Source: Paratinospora sagittata
Lineage: Eukaryota; Streptophyta; Magnoliopsida; Ranunculales; Menispermaceae
Direction: 5' to 3'
Assembly: GCA_035771175.1 (NCBI GenBank)
Contig: CM069601.1
Span: forward strand, 5,779,001 to 5,843,000
Length of the DNA: 64,000 nucleotides
In this document: in pieces, positions 36,295 through 47,739 of the stretch
Layout of the letters: every line of letters begins with the position of its first letter
Numbering within the stretch: the stretch's first letter is position 1
Program-made: the position numbers and the translations under genes
The notes under the pieces: generated by a model
The model's database searches: none
What the model saw: only the letters and a program-made list of their open reading frames with translations
Told to the model about the DNA's origin: nothing

Positions 36295-36590
36295 CTTAGT
36301 GGTGTCAATATGGGCCGCCCAGCCCAGCCCAGCCCTAACTTAACAAGCGTGACAAAAAAATTGGGTTAGGCTAGCCCAACCCATTATTAACATGTTGAAG
36401 TCATATCAAGAATGTAACCGTACAGATGTAAAGATCTTTGTAAAAAACCCGCCCAGCCCAGCCCAGCCCTAACTTAACAAGCGTGACAAAAAAATTGGGT
36501 TAGGCTAGCCCAACCCATTATTAACATGTTGAAGTCATATCAAGAATGTAACCGTACAGATGTAAAGATCTTTGTAAAAAACCATGTCAC
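36295..36590. repeat. hAT-like terminus and 134-bp tandem duplication
   Basis: 'agtggtgtcaatatgggccgcccagcccagccc' at 36298 has the form of an Ac-like hAT end. The 134-base unit 36317-36450 (GCCCAGCCCAGCCC... to TAAAAAACC) is repeated at 36451-36584 with no mismatch except the last base. Confidence 0.8.
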
Positions 36591-36839
36591 AGTTCATGTG
36601 TTTTTGAGAAAACATGATCTAATGATTCGCATATAATAATCAAAATTCAGTGGTTCATGTTACATCACAACACATATTTCAAATTTGCACATTACAGCAT
36701 GAATCTGATAAATGTAATCGTACGAATGTAAAGATCAGGCAAAAATATGTCAAGGTACAGTTCATGACTTTTGCCAAAAATCACCATAAGGCCTTCATCT
36801 TAAGCCATCAAAAAATTGTACGACCTAGATTAACTTTTT

Positions 36840-37270
36840 TTTTAATATCGGTACAGCGGACGGGACCGGTTCGAATGGACCGTTTGGTCGGACTGGCCCA
36901 GATCGGTCCTGTCCGGTTCGGTTTGGACCTAGTCCGAGCCCGGATCTGGGTCTAGGTCCAGGCCTGATTTGGGCCCGGACCGGGCCTATTGGGTCCAGGC
37001 CTGTTTTTTTTTATACAATCGGGTCTGATCTACTCAGTTTTCCGGGTGGATGATGACCCATGGGGGTCATCTTCCCCACCGGGTGGTCTGCAACTACAGA
37101 CCGTCGTGGTGGTGACGGCGCTGACCCACTGGTCGCCTAAAAAAAGAGTCCATTCGGACCGTTGGAGACCACCAATCACTCGGTGGTGTCACCGACCGGA
37201 GATCCCGCCAAATTCCGGCGAGACCTTCTTTCTTTTTTTTTCTTTTTTTTTTAAACCGATTGGTTTTGTG
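36840..37270. other. GC-rich non-coding region with 'gggtccaggcc' repeats
   Basis: Short imperfect GC-rich repeats ('ggtccaggcctg', 'gacctagtccgagcccgg') from 36855 to 37010, again in the style of hAT subterminal sequence, followed by a GC-rich segment to 37215. Frames over it are open by composition only. Confidence 0.4.
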
Positions 37271-37550
37271 AAGGTTTGACTTTCACTGTGGCACACCTAT
37301 GGACATGCAAATCGGTTCATGTCGAAGACCTCACTTCAGAGATCGTGTGGGTATGTTCATTGGTTGGTAAGTTTGCCAGATTCTGGCAAAAATTCGGCCA
37401 AAAGTGTGCAACCAATTTACCGATTCTTTTTTTTTTAATTAAAAAAATCACCGAAAAAAAATGTCTATGTGTAAAACAAAACACCGAATATTTTTTTTAA
37501 ATAAAAAAAGTAACTCCAAAACATCAATCAACACGAAAACACTCATATAT

Positions 37551-37964
37551 GCTCTAATACCAATGTAGAAATCATTCGAATGCAAATCATGTAAATCGAA
37601 ATAAATTAAATGGAAATGCGAAAATATTATCAAGATCGTCTCAGTGGTGCTCCACTCGTTTAGTGTTGTCACGGTGATTGGGATCACAATGTCACGGGTT
37701 TCCAACGTATTTCACAATCCAAAAGCGTCACTCTCTATTTTATGATTGAGACCACAATGTCATTTATTGGCATTCTAGAGAATTAAATCTCCTTGATTCT
37801 CTCCAATTTGGGATGTAGTGGAGATAGGATAACTATCAAATAACAGTTATCTTAAGATGGTTATTAAGGGGTTATCTCATTAGATAACTCAAGATAATAA
37901 TAATTTGATTATGATAAACATTATCAAAATCTAAGATCTTCAATTATATGATCAAATTCCAACA
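37551..37964 (-). mobile_element. LTR (about 401 bp) with adjacent primer-binding site
   Basis: Plus-strand TGTAGAAATC at 37564 to AATTCCAACA at 37964 (so TGTTGG...CTACA on the minus strand). One base inside of it the minus strand reads TGGTATTAGAGC (37551-37562), 11 of 12 to the initiator tRNA-Met complement. TGTTGG start and size suit a copia or TRIM element. The internal region to the left is not recognisable as coding. Confidence 0.65.
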
Positions 37965-38462
37965 ACATGAAATGAAAGTAAGATGGTATTTGATAACTCT
38001 ATTCGCAACCACTAAAAAAATAGTAGAGGGCAATAAAAAAAAATATCATTTTTTAGATAATTTTTTCTTTTTTTTCAACCTTGAAGAAGTATAATCTATA
38101 CAAGAAAGCAATTAGAAAGCTAAGCTACATATGCAATTTTTTATTTTTATTTTTAAAGTAAGATATATATGTACCTTGAAATACTACAAATACTACGCAT
38201 ATATATTTCACAAAAATAAATGAAACTCCCATGCCACTAGGTCTCCGAGATTCTTGTTGGACTTGATTTAAACAATCTTTCACTGAAACGTCCAAATCTT
38301 GTTGTATGCCTTATCCTAATTAAGCCTTTGTAGAGAGTAACACTTTTAAATGTTTCGTCATCACTTTCTTCCACTTTTTCTACAATATATAAGACTAATT
38401 GGGTCCATAAATCAATTAGAAAGCAAAAGATATATATAATATAACCTTGCAAAAAAAAAAAA

Positions 38463-38480
38463 AAAGATATATATAATATA
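38463..38480 (+). promoter_or_regulatory. TATA-like motif upstream of the small ORF
   Basis: 'gatatatataatataag' lies about 90 bases before the ATG at 38564. It is a plausible core promoter, though TA-rich runs are common here; a second similar run precedes it at 38430-38440. Confidence 0.3.
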
Positions 38481-38563
38481 AGAAAGAAGAATTTGAGTTC
38501 AAGCACCAAAGCAAGAGGTTCAGATCACTATCTCCTCACATTAGAAAAAGCTTGAAGAAGAGC

Positions 38564-38776
38564 ATGAATATTGATATTCATCATGAGAAAAAGGCAGCAA
38601 CAGGAACAAGGCATTCTTCTTCATCATCTTCATTTCCAAAACATTATCATGATAAAGAGCGATACGCTAGCAGGCAAAGATACCTTAGGAGTTACCCTTT
38701 GAGAAAGAAAGAAAAACCAAAGAAACGAACGATGATACAGAGAATAATGGAGCACTTCTGTCAGGTGCAGAAGTAA
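38564..38776 (+). CDS. Small basic protein, 70 residues, unrecognised
   Basis: ATG at 38564, stop at 38776. The protein has a Ser-rich stretch (residues 18-23), then a strongly basic segment ERYASRQRYLRSYPLRKKEK (32-51) followed by KPKKRTMIQRIMEHF. No signal peptide or membrane segment. Base composition is clearly different from the AT-rich surroundings, and a TATA-like run lies upstream. The segment RYASRQRYLRSY gives the impression of a conserved short plant protein, but I cannot name a family. It could be a real small gene or a chance ORF. Confidence 0.45.
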   Translation: MNIDIHHEKKAATGTRHSSSSSSFPKHYHDKERYASRQRYLRSYPLRKKEKPKKRTMIQRIMEHFCQVQK

Positions 38777-39337
38777 AGATCATTATTATTATTATTAATT
38801 AAGGTAGTGCCTAGTCTCTTGCATATTTTAGACTTAATTTATTTGTTAAGTATTTTTTTTTTTCTAATACAGGTTCGTGTGTGATTTATTTATTTATTTA
38901 TTTATATTGCTCTTATGTTTGATTGTTAGTTTTAAATTGAATTGTGTTTAAGTCTTCTTTTTTTTCTTTTTGGGTATTATGTGGAGGATGTACATGATAT
39001 GCATGTTCAATTATATATAAACCTATACTTTTATATGTCAAGTTAATTAAACTAGTCAAACATAAAACTTGAACAATCTTTTGGAAGTTGAAATGACTAA
39101 CGAGCATAGATGGGCCTCATTCAATTGGAAGAGGGTTTCCCCACAGGACATGTATAGACCAAGCCCAAGTATAAAGGACTAATATTTGGGATAACAGAAA
39201 ATTGGGTTCGATATGTCCAGGCTTTGCCAAGATTTTTATTATATTGCCATAGCTACTAATAAGTAATAATCAAACATAAGCAATTTCCCAATAGCAATGA
39301 GCTAAATGAGAGCAGTTAACACCAGCACTTGGCTGAG

Positions 39338-41500
39338 GGGCGGTTCTGAATATTTAGGACCCAGAGCGAAATACATAAAATAAAGCCTTTACTTTTATAT
39401 ATTTAAAGATAGTTAATAAGTTACAAATGCGTAGTTTAATAAATGAATAAATTGTTTTATAAATAATACATTGTAGACATTTTTAAAATATCAAAATAAC
39501 CTATTACAAAAAAATTAAATACATTTACAAAGGTTTCATAAAACTAAATATTGCAACAAATCCCAAATACCTAAATATATTTTCAAAGTTCGAATCTTCA
39601 CAGCTCCAATGTATTTTGAAACTGTCCAAAATAGCTACAAAAACACAATAATCTCATGTGTAATCTCGTCAAATTGTTTTTTCCTTTGAATTTGACGTCT
39701 TTTAGAAAAAACAGGTTCAACTTTCATTTTTAATGTAATATCTTTAACAGAAATCAAAGCTAGTATAAACTCACTTTCTCTATACTTTTCAAAAAAAAAA
39801 AAAATCAACTCATTCAATTGTTTTATAGCAATATCAATATGCATTTCTTCATATTGTAATATTTTGCTAACTACATTAATACTAAACAAAATATAATGCC
39901 TAATAAAAACTAAAAATTCTTTAGTTCATGTATTAAATTTTCAACTTCAGTTTTTGTTTTAGCTTCGTCACTAGTTTCAAATAATTCAAACAAAACTTAT
40001 TTTATTTTGGGAGTTTGATATCTTATAACTTTCACACTTTCCAAACTACTCTCTCATCTTGTATTAGATAATGTTTTAAGTGTTAAACCATGTACATGAT
40101 CTTGCAAAAATTTTCATCTTTTTGTAGAATTAGAAAACAATAAATACATGTGTTGAATAATACCAAAAAAAGATATCGTTTTAACACAAGCATGTGCTAT
40201 ATCACAAATTATAAGATTAAGACTATGACAAGCGCATGACATGTACAATGCTCTAGGATTTATTTCTAATAATCTTTTTTGAACACCTTAGTGTTTACCT
40301 TTTATGTTAGATCCATTATCATAACATTGTCCCCTCACATCATCAATATTAAGTTCAAGGGATGTTAAAATATATTTAATTTCTTAAAAAGCCCAAATCC
40401 AGATATATCATACACATTTAAAAATTCTAAAAAATATTCTTCTATTTTTATTTGATTATTAGACATGTCTATAAATCGAATTATCAAAGTCATTTGTTCT
40501 TGGTGACTTATATCGGGAGTACAATCAAGTATTACAAAAAAATATTTAGCCTCTTTGATTTTTGAAATGATTGCACTTCTAATTTTAGAGGTTAATCTAG
40601 AAATCAACTCATTTTGAATTTTACGACTAAGATAGTCATAATGAATCTCATTATTCTGAATGCGTCGAACATGCTCTTGCATTACTAAATCAAACTTTGC
40701 AATCATTTCAATTAAACCCAAAAAATTACCGTTATTTTTTTCATAAATTCTTTCATGAGTTCTATGAAAAAGTCAAATTATGTTTAGCAAGATATTTCAC
40801 TACGACAATTATTCTTATAAGAACTTATTTTCAATGAATTTTTTCTTTGAAAATTTGCTCTTGTACATTTCTATCAATTGTTTCACACTTTCTTAATCTA
40901 ATTTCTAAATCAATCCAAGTATTCATATTAGTGATGTGTTGAATATTATTTTCATGTGATTTAAGTCTATCACTACTATGCTTCCAATCATTAAATCCTA
41001 CATTCGCAAAAGCACTACTAGCAATCATTGTTTTAAACAACTTACAACAAAAACAATAACTTTATTTACATTCTTTGAATACACTAACCACTAACCATTT
41101 CCTACATTGATTCTCACCATTTGATAATATTCTAGTATAATTCGCATTTGAGATATGTCTAAAAGTATCATTCAATGAAAAATTTAAACAAGTATCTCTA
41201 ATAAGACCTTTTTCTACTAATAAATCTGTTGTTTTATCATCTAGCTTGTCCCAATTTTGTATATCATATATATCTAATTGATAGGTCATGGTTTGCATTC
41301 AAATCATGCACATCAAGGGTATCTCCCTGTTCAATTTCATAATTTTCATCATTATCATTTTTCTTCAATTCTTCTAAGCAACTTGATTGACCTAAGTTTT
41401 TATTAAAAAATTTATCTAGTGCTCCTTTTTGAGATAAAGACAATTGTTCAAATCTTTTTCTTTTTTTTTTCTTTCTAGGAAAATATTTATACAATTATTA
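39338..41500 (-). pseudogene. hAT transposase (TTF finger/DUF4371, ZMYM1-like type), degenerate
   Basis: Nearly the whole transposase can be traced on the minus strand in several frames. N-terminus: YFPRKKKKRKRFEQL...QKGALDKFF (41494). TTF-type finger region: DTFRHISNANYTRILSNGEN and CRKWLVVSVFKE (41298-41062). Then FNDWKHSSDRLKSHENNIQH (41040-40831). DUF4371 core: [55 protein letters not shown] (40721-40365). Beyond a frameshift are the 'GQ.YDNGSN.KG' and 'C.CHSLNL' blocks (about 40330-40210). Stops and frameshifts throughout, so inactive. A hAT-like terminus 'aggggcggttctgaatatttaggaccc' is at 39338-39365. Confidence 0.88.
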
Positions 41501-42015
41501 TGATTGACACAAAAAATACAACAAAAAATTTAAATATTTAAATTTAACTCTCAACAAAATCAACACAATAAAATTCACAAAATTAATATGATTAAGCTAC
41601 AAATCAACACAAATAAAAAAATTCTCCCAAATTTGACAGACATATTAAATAGTTAATAAGTTTAAAAAAACATCAATTGTATTGTTCGACAATTTCAACC
41701 TCGTACAGTATTTCTTGTTGATAAAATTGGTATACCTGATTTAAATACAAAATTATAAAAGTTTTAAGCATAACAAACAAACAGAAAAATTAAAAAAAAA
41801 AGAGTAGGTTGAGTAATAAATTAAAGAAATAAAAAAAAAGAAACAGAAAAAAACTAAAGAATTTTAGTAATAACAAACAAACAAAGAAATAAAAAACAAG
41901 AATAAATTAAAGAAATAAAAAAAAAAGTGGGTTCTGATTCTTTCGTATTAAAAAAAAAGAAAAAAAAAAAAAGAAGTAGAAGCTAGAAAGAGGGGGTCGC
42001 GGGTGGGAAATAAAG

Positions 42016-42049
42016 AACAGAAGAAGAAGAAGAAGAAGAAGAAGAAGAA
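42016..42049. repeat. GAA microsatellite
   Basis: About eleven consecutive AAG/GAA triplets, with a second short run at 42102-42118. They create long low-complexity frames on both strands that are not genes. Confidence 0.9.
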
Positions 42050-42360
42050 AGTTGTTGATTGTGGAAGACGGAAAGGTGGAGACTGGAGCGCAAAGAAACA
42101 GAAGAAGAAGAAGAAGATGCCGCCACCGCCTCCCGAAGGTGAACGCCAAACGCCGGACGACGGAGAATGCCAAAGGACGCGCGAGAACTTGTACGTTGGG
42201 AAAGAGAATCGTCGTCATTAGCGGGAAAGAGGGTTTTGGGGTTTGCAATCATTTTTTTTTTGGCTAATAAACAGTCAATCAAAAAAATAATTAGCAAAAA
42301 ACTATAAAAAGATTTTAAAATAATATTAAAAAGTTTTAAATATATATAAAAAAAAAAAAA

Positions 42361-42592
42361 ACTAAGTGCTAGGCGCGCTAGTGGTGAGTTTTATGCCTTG
42401 CCCCCATAAGGTGGGAGGTTCTATTCTTCTGGAGGGAGAGTAAATATAATCTAGTTGCGAGCCATAGGCTCTAGTTGTGGGTTTTAGTCCTTGTTGCCTA
42501 TGTTCATCTTGATCTCATATGACAGTTATCGTCGGCTGGGTGGATTTCTGGTTGTTGCGCCTACGGACTAGTCGTACTTTGACAAAAAAAAA
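42361..42592 (+). mobile_element. SINE-like, tRNA-derived element
   Basis: Starts 'aagtgctaggcgcgctagtggtgag' (box A-like) and has 'gggaggttctattcttctgg' (box B-like, 42413-42432), a body of about 230 bp ending 'ctagtcgtactttgac', then a run of A. No target repeat could be defined because both flanks are A-rich. Confidence 0.6.
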
Positions 42593-43376
42593 TGGTGAAA
42601 TTCATCTTGGGTTCCAAGTAAAAAAAAATTATTAAGTTGTAATTGTCTCATGTTAGAGTTTAGGTGAAGTTCAATCTCAAATCAAAACAAAAAAAAAAGG
42701 TCTATACTCTGCTTCTTCCAATATCTACTCTATCAAAGATCAAATATTGAACTATAAATTATTTTTCTCTTGCTCAATTTTCTCTTCCAATATTATTTTA
42801 AGGTCTTCTTCATCTACTATCATATCCTCAAGAAGTAATATTTTACTTTTCTTTTTTTTTTCCTTGTTCATATTGCCTCAAAATCTTTATCATAAGGCTC
42901 ACTAGCTTAAATAAATACATGAAGTATAAACCCAAAACTTATCACAAACTGGACTAAGGCCCAAAAGGACTTGGATGAAACTAAATAGCTCCATTGCATG
43001 TATATCCACCTTCCTACCAGTGAGGTGAAGTGTCCTGAACATAGCTATATTAAACCTCAATTGCCTTCCACCAAGACATCTCATTTTAAAGAGTGCAAAT
43101 TAAGCTCATTCTTCTGTTTCCCAATAATTTATTTGGTGCTTTTGGGTAGTTTGATTATTGTGCCTTATATCAAACTTCTTTTCCTTAGCTTAATGAATAT
43201 GTTTTTAGATTTTTGTAATATAGAAGCAAAGAGCTATTTTATTTTTTCATAATTTGATACATATCCACATTTATAATTGGTATATCTCAAAGCTAATAAT
43301 TGGTTTGGTTTTCCCAACTTGACTTAAATATTTACTCAATTAATTGAGATATTTTAGCCTCATTTTACCATTTTTT

Positions 43377-43900
43377 TTTATCCAAAAAATTCAAAAACAA
43401 AAAGAACACATTTGGTTGGTTGAAATCAAAATTGATTTTTAGAGATTTTACTTAGAAAACAACCAGTCTTAAAAAATAATAAAAATTCATTTTCTAAATT
43501 TTTATTTTTAAATATATTTCTATTTTTAGATCACAAACTATATATTTAACCGAAGAACTCTTAACAATATTAATGAAAATATACACTATTGAGCATGCGC
43601 AAACTATTTTGGGCATGGCTATTTAGGTTGCCTTTCGTTGTTGACCCAAAAACTATTTTCATTTTTCAAATAGTAAAAAAAATAGAAAACAATATGAGAA
43701 AACAAGTTTGCTACATAGAGTAGTATTTGAAAAGTGTTTCTCCTAATTTTTCCTTATAAAAAGATGAAAATTTGGGAAATGACATATTATTATTTCCCAA
43801 GTTTTTTTATTTTACTTTTTGGATATTCTAAAAATAGAAAATTTATTTTATGGTAACCAACCAAACACAAACTTAATTTCTAAAAACTTTTTGGTTTTGA
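43377..43900. mobile_element. MITE-like element with 'tttggttggtt' inverted ends
   Basis: The left 'tcaaaaacaaaaagaacacatttggttggttg' (43390-43421) is mirrored by 'ggtaaccaaccaaacacaaacttaatttctaaaaactttttggttttga' (43852-43900). The interior is AT-rich and non-coding. Superfamily uncertain. Confidence 0.55.
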
Positions 43901-43977
43901 AATTTTAATGTAGTATAGAAAATCTCCAACTGTGAATTATCAACATTTACTGTAATTTAACTAATTAAAATATTTAA

Positions 43978-45318
43978 TGTCACACTCCGCCCAAATACGC
44001 CTAAATCGGCGGAACACTCACAGGTGGGGTGCGATTGCATTATAACAATAATCGAGTGCGCATGAACACAATTGAGTACAAATATGATTATATTAATTTC
44101 AGAATGTATTTTTAGACAGAATATGATTATGGGAACAACCTCCCAAAATCTCCCTTTAATTAACAAGGGTTACAAAATGTGGGTCTAAAAACCTCCACCC
44201 AGTCCACCCTAATCTCCTGAGAAAAATTAGATAACAACGGGGTGAGCTATTGCTCAATGAGTAAAATAGTTCGTGAATATAACAATTAATAAAGGAAACT
44301 TCATAATCAAATATCACATAAACACAACAAGCATAATAAACAGTATAACATGTATGTATGCATGACACTGTCTCGTAATGGTTCCATGATTGTACGACGC
44401 CCTGAGTTCAAGTACAGATGTCCATCCCCAGGTAAACCGGGGCTCTCATTGTACGTCCCTCCCCAAGGTGGTCACCTTGGATTCACGTACAAATATTCAT
44501 TCTCAGGTAAACCTGGGTTCTCATTATACGTCCCTCTCCAAGAAAATATCAATAATAGTGAGCATTGTTTTTTAACTATTTTGTGGATCATAAACCATTT
44601 ACGTCTCTAGGTGGTGCTTGTGTATGATGTCAATACATGATATCTTTACTAACATTAGACAAGATTTGGCAACGTCTGATAATTCTTATCAGGTCAGTAT
44701 CACCACGTGCAAAGTTAGGATGTTCAGTATCACTTATACAAGCTGATAGCTTTTAGATAAGACCAACAAAATCAGTCTGCAATTGAGAGGTGGGACACGA
44801 GGTCCACTTAAATACCAATCGTCTAGAATAGCACGCTGCCTCCTGTTCACTATATAAAGTTATTGAGGACAAGACAATGTCAGATTGAGTCAGATTGACC
44901 ACTAATCCGGTATAGTAACAATGTAATACATGAACTTCAAATATACAAGTATAAATATGACATGTATGAACATTATACGTAATAATGCAATATAAATGAA
45001 TAGTAGATATAATGATAAATATATGTAAACTTTAATAAAATTTATAAGACACGCAAACCTATGTTTCGTTCCCACTCTCAGATAAAAACTCCTTCTTGAA
45101 CTGGCGTCTCCTCTCGAGCAGAATCGCGTTGCACAAGAGAGTCTAAAAAAGATAAGAGAGAAATCACAAAAAGAACAAGAGAGAAGAGAGTTGGATGTGA
45201 TGTGAAAATAACCAAAAGGGAAGGGGAGGCTTCTTTTTATAACCAAAATGGTGCTCGAAGTTCAAAAAAAAAATTTATTTTTTTTATTTTTTATTTTTGG
45301 CAAACATGGGGTATTACA
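43978..45318 (-). mobile_element. Solo LTR of gypsy family A, 1341 bp, with target-site duplication
   Basis: Plus-strand TGTCACACTCCGCCC (43978) to GGGGTATTACA (45318), flanked by TTTAA on both sides (43973-43977 and 45319-45323). It carries all LTR blocks of the copies at 5484 and 31954 and no internal sequence. A TATA-like 'ggttataaaaagaag' on the minus strand lies near 45230-45243, about 80 bases from the LTR start. This copy defines the true family A LTR ends. Confidence 0.92.
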
Positions 45319-45490
45319 TTTAATCCATGCATACATTAATAAATGAGTAATTTAATCCATAAACTCAATGCCAAAAATAAAAAATAAAAAAAATTTATTT
45401 TTTTTATTTTTTATTTTTGGCAAACATGGGGTATTACATTTAATCCATGCATACATTAATAAATGAGTAATTTAATCCATAAACTCAATG
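45271..45490. repeat. 120-bp tandem duplication across the solo LTR edge
   Basis: 45271-45370 ('aaatttattttt' through the LTR end to 'aaactcaatg') recurs at 45391-45490 without a mismatch that I can see. It includes LTR sequence, the TTTAA target repeat and host flank, so it happened after the insertion. Confidence 0.9.
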
Positions 45491-47739
45491 CATTTCAACA
45501 TAATCCATCATTTCATATCTTTCTTTTCAGTTTCTCACGTGATGTCCCTTTCCTTCGAGCGAGACTAATCTACGTTCGAGTACTGCAGTAGCATTGGGCG
45601 GGTCTTCTCAAGTAGGCGTAACTTAGATGGGCACGACTAAGGTAAGTACGACTTTTGATCATGAGATTTTCATCTCTCATTCACATTTACCCAATACCTC
45701 CGACCATCTATGCTATATCATGTTGGGTAATTGATGCTATTATGCGTATATAGGAATTTCTAAACACAAATGATCCCTTTACACAAATATTGTTACTCTA
45801 AAATGTATTACCAAATGTTACTCTTTCATAAATTGAGTTTCTCCTGTGGCACTTTTGACTTGTAAATGAACTTTCTCTTATTGGTTTAAGATCTCATAAA
45901 AGCCCTTCTCATTATCAATGAGTCAAGTTTTGTATGTCTTTGAAAAATAAGCCCTAAAATATTCAAAATAAACACACACACGTGGGCATGCAGTTGTAGA
46001 ACGAAGACTTTCTTGTTAGACAAAATTCCGGTCAAGTAATAAATTGGCCCATCTTAAATAATTAAAGTCATAGTCAAACCAACTTAGAATTAAACTAATA
46101 ATAAATTAATATTTAATTAGGCCCACTACCAAGCCCCCCAACCATGATATGTGTGTAAGCGGCCCTTTTGAAGTTTATTATCTTATTTATGGTCTTTTAA
46201 TGTAGGCATATAAATATGTACTGGTCACATGTTTTAATAAATGTTATATCATATAATCAAAGGAGACTTGACGTAAAAATTATAGGAAAATGCTAAAGAG
46301 ATTAAAATTTTTAAATCAATTATTACAAATCCAATGTGTCGGCGTCTATATCAAATTTGTAACTTCATTAAAAAATATATTATTTTAATGTATTAAAGTT
46401 AAAAGACTGATGCAGTTGTGATTTATAGCAATTAATATAGTATTTTTAATCCTTCTAATATTGCTCGTAATTTATGGTGCACAAATACAAGTTTATAAAA
46501 ACTTCAAAACACGAAGATCTTCGTGTTCAAAGCACCAGGTTGTCTAATAGTTGTAAGAAATAAGTATATATGTACATTTTTTAATAAGAATCAATTTATA
46601 TAGCTAAGTACTTGCTAATTAAGAGTTCATAACAAACTTATCCTCAAAACAATCAACATATATACTAATTAATTCCAATCTGATTGGTTATTAAATGAAG
46701 AATAAATGGCAAGTTAAATATAACAAGGCCATTTTCTTTTTCACGAGTGATTTTAATTTGAAAGAAATTTGAATATGTTAATAAATTTTAAAAAAGGGAT
46801 TATTAACTAATTAGTTAAAAGCGCGTGAGAAATGAAATGAGCCTAATATATATATATAATTTTCGTCCCCCAATCAAAGGAAAAGGATGAGAATTACTAA
46901 TAGAAAACTACTCTGATCCCACCAACCACGCCAAAAAGCCGGAATAGGAAAAAGGTAAATTTGTTTCTCCTAAGTCAAAATTCAAGAAAATAAGGCCATG
47001 CCTTGTGATTGGTATGCAATATTTTTTACATTTCAAAATAAATAAATAAATAAAGTAAAAGAGTTTTTAATTAAAATGTTTTTGAAGATTTTATTGAAAA
47101 ATCAGATATTTTCTAAAAATGATAACAAATTATTTTATTTTTTGCTTTTTAAAATTATATCACAAAATCACTTAAATCATGAGCAAAGTACAATCAAATT
47201 AAATATGCTTCAAACATCTAATTCACTCAAACAAAAATATCATAATCATTTATAGGCCTCGTTAAATAAAACCATTTTATATAAAACTTAAGGTTTCTTT
47301 TGGTTGAGGAGTTGCAAATTACTTTTAGGCTAAATATATATATTTTTAAAAAAATGTTAGTTATAACCCATTTTTCAAAAAATGTTTTTCGAGAAGTAGT
47401 GCCAAAGGCCCTTAGATTCACGCATCATTTACATTTGACCTATGGAGATGATAAATAATTCTCTACATTGCAATTGTACCCCACTTTATAAATTAGAGGA
47501 TTACTGAAATGGCAATAGCTGGATACCATGGTTTGATCACGTCATACATAATTAACAATGACCTTGTTGTTGCAACTATACATATCATTATAGGAAACTA
47601 AGAAATTAAGAAAGGAAATTAATTAAATTGAATAATAATAATAACAATAAACTAATTATCGAAGAGTTGCTTCAATTAAATTGAATTAAGTAAAAATTGA
47701 TCCAATTAATATATGTATATATATAAGTTTTTGTTTGGA
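45491..47739. other. Intergenic, downstream of the calmodulin-like gene
   Basis: No gene. A MITE-like hairpin is at about 46288-46470: the left 'aaatgctaaagagattaaaatttttaaatcaattat' is mirrored by 'atagcaattaatatagtatttttaatccttctaatattgct'. 45540-45720 has mixed-composition sequence with 'ggcgtaacttagatgggcacgac' that I cannot assign. Confidence 0.5.

Noticed and set aside
41907..42297. Overlapping long frames on both strands rich in Ser/Leu or Lys
   Set aside because: Generated by the GAA/TTC microsatellite and A/T runs in the leader of the hAT element.
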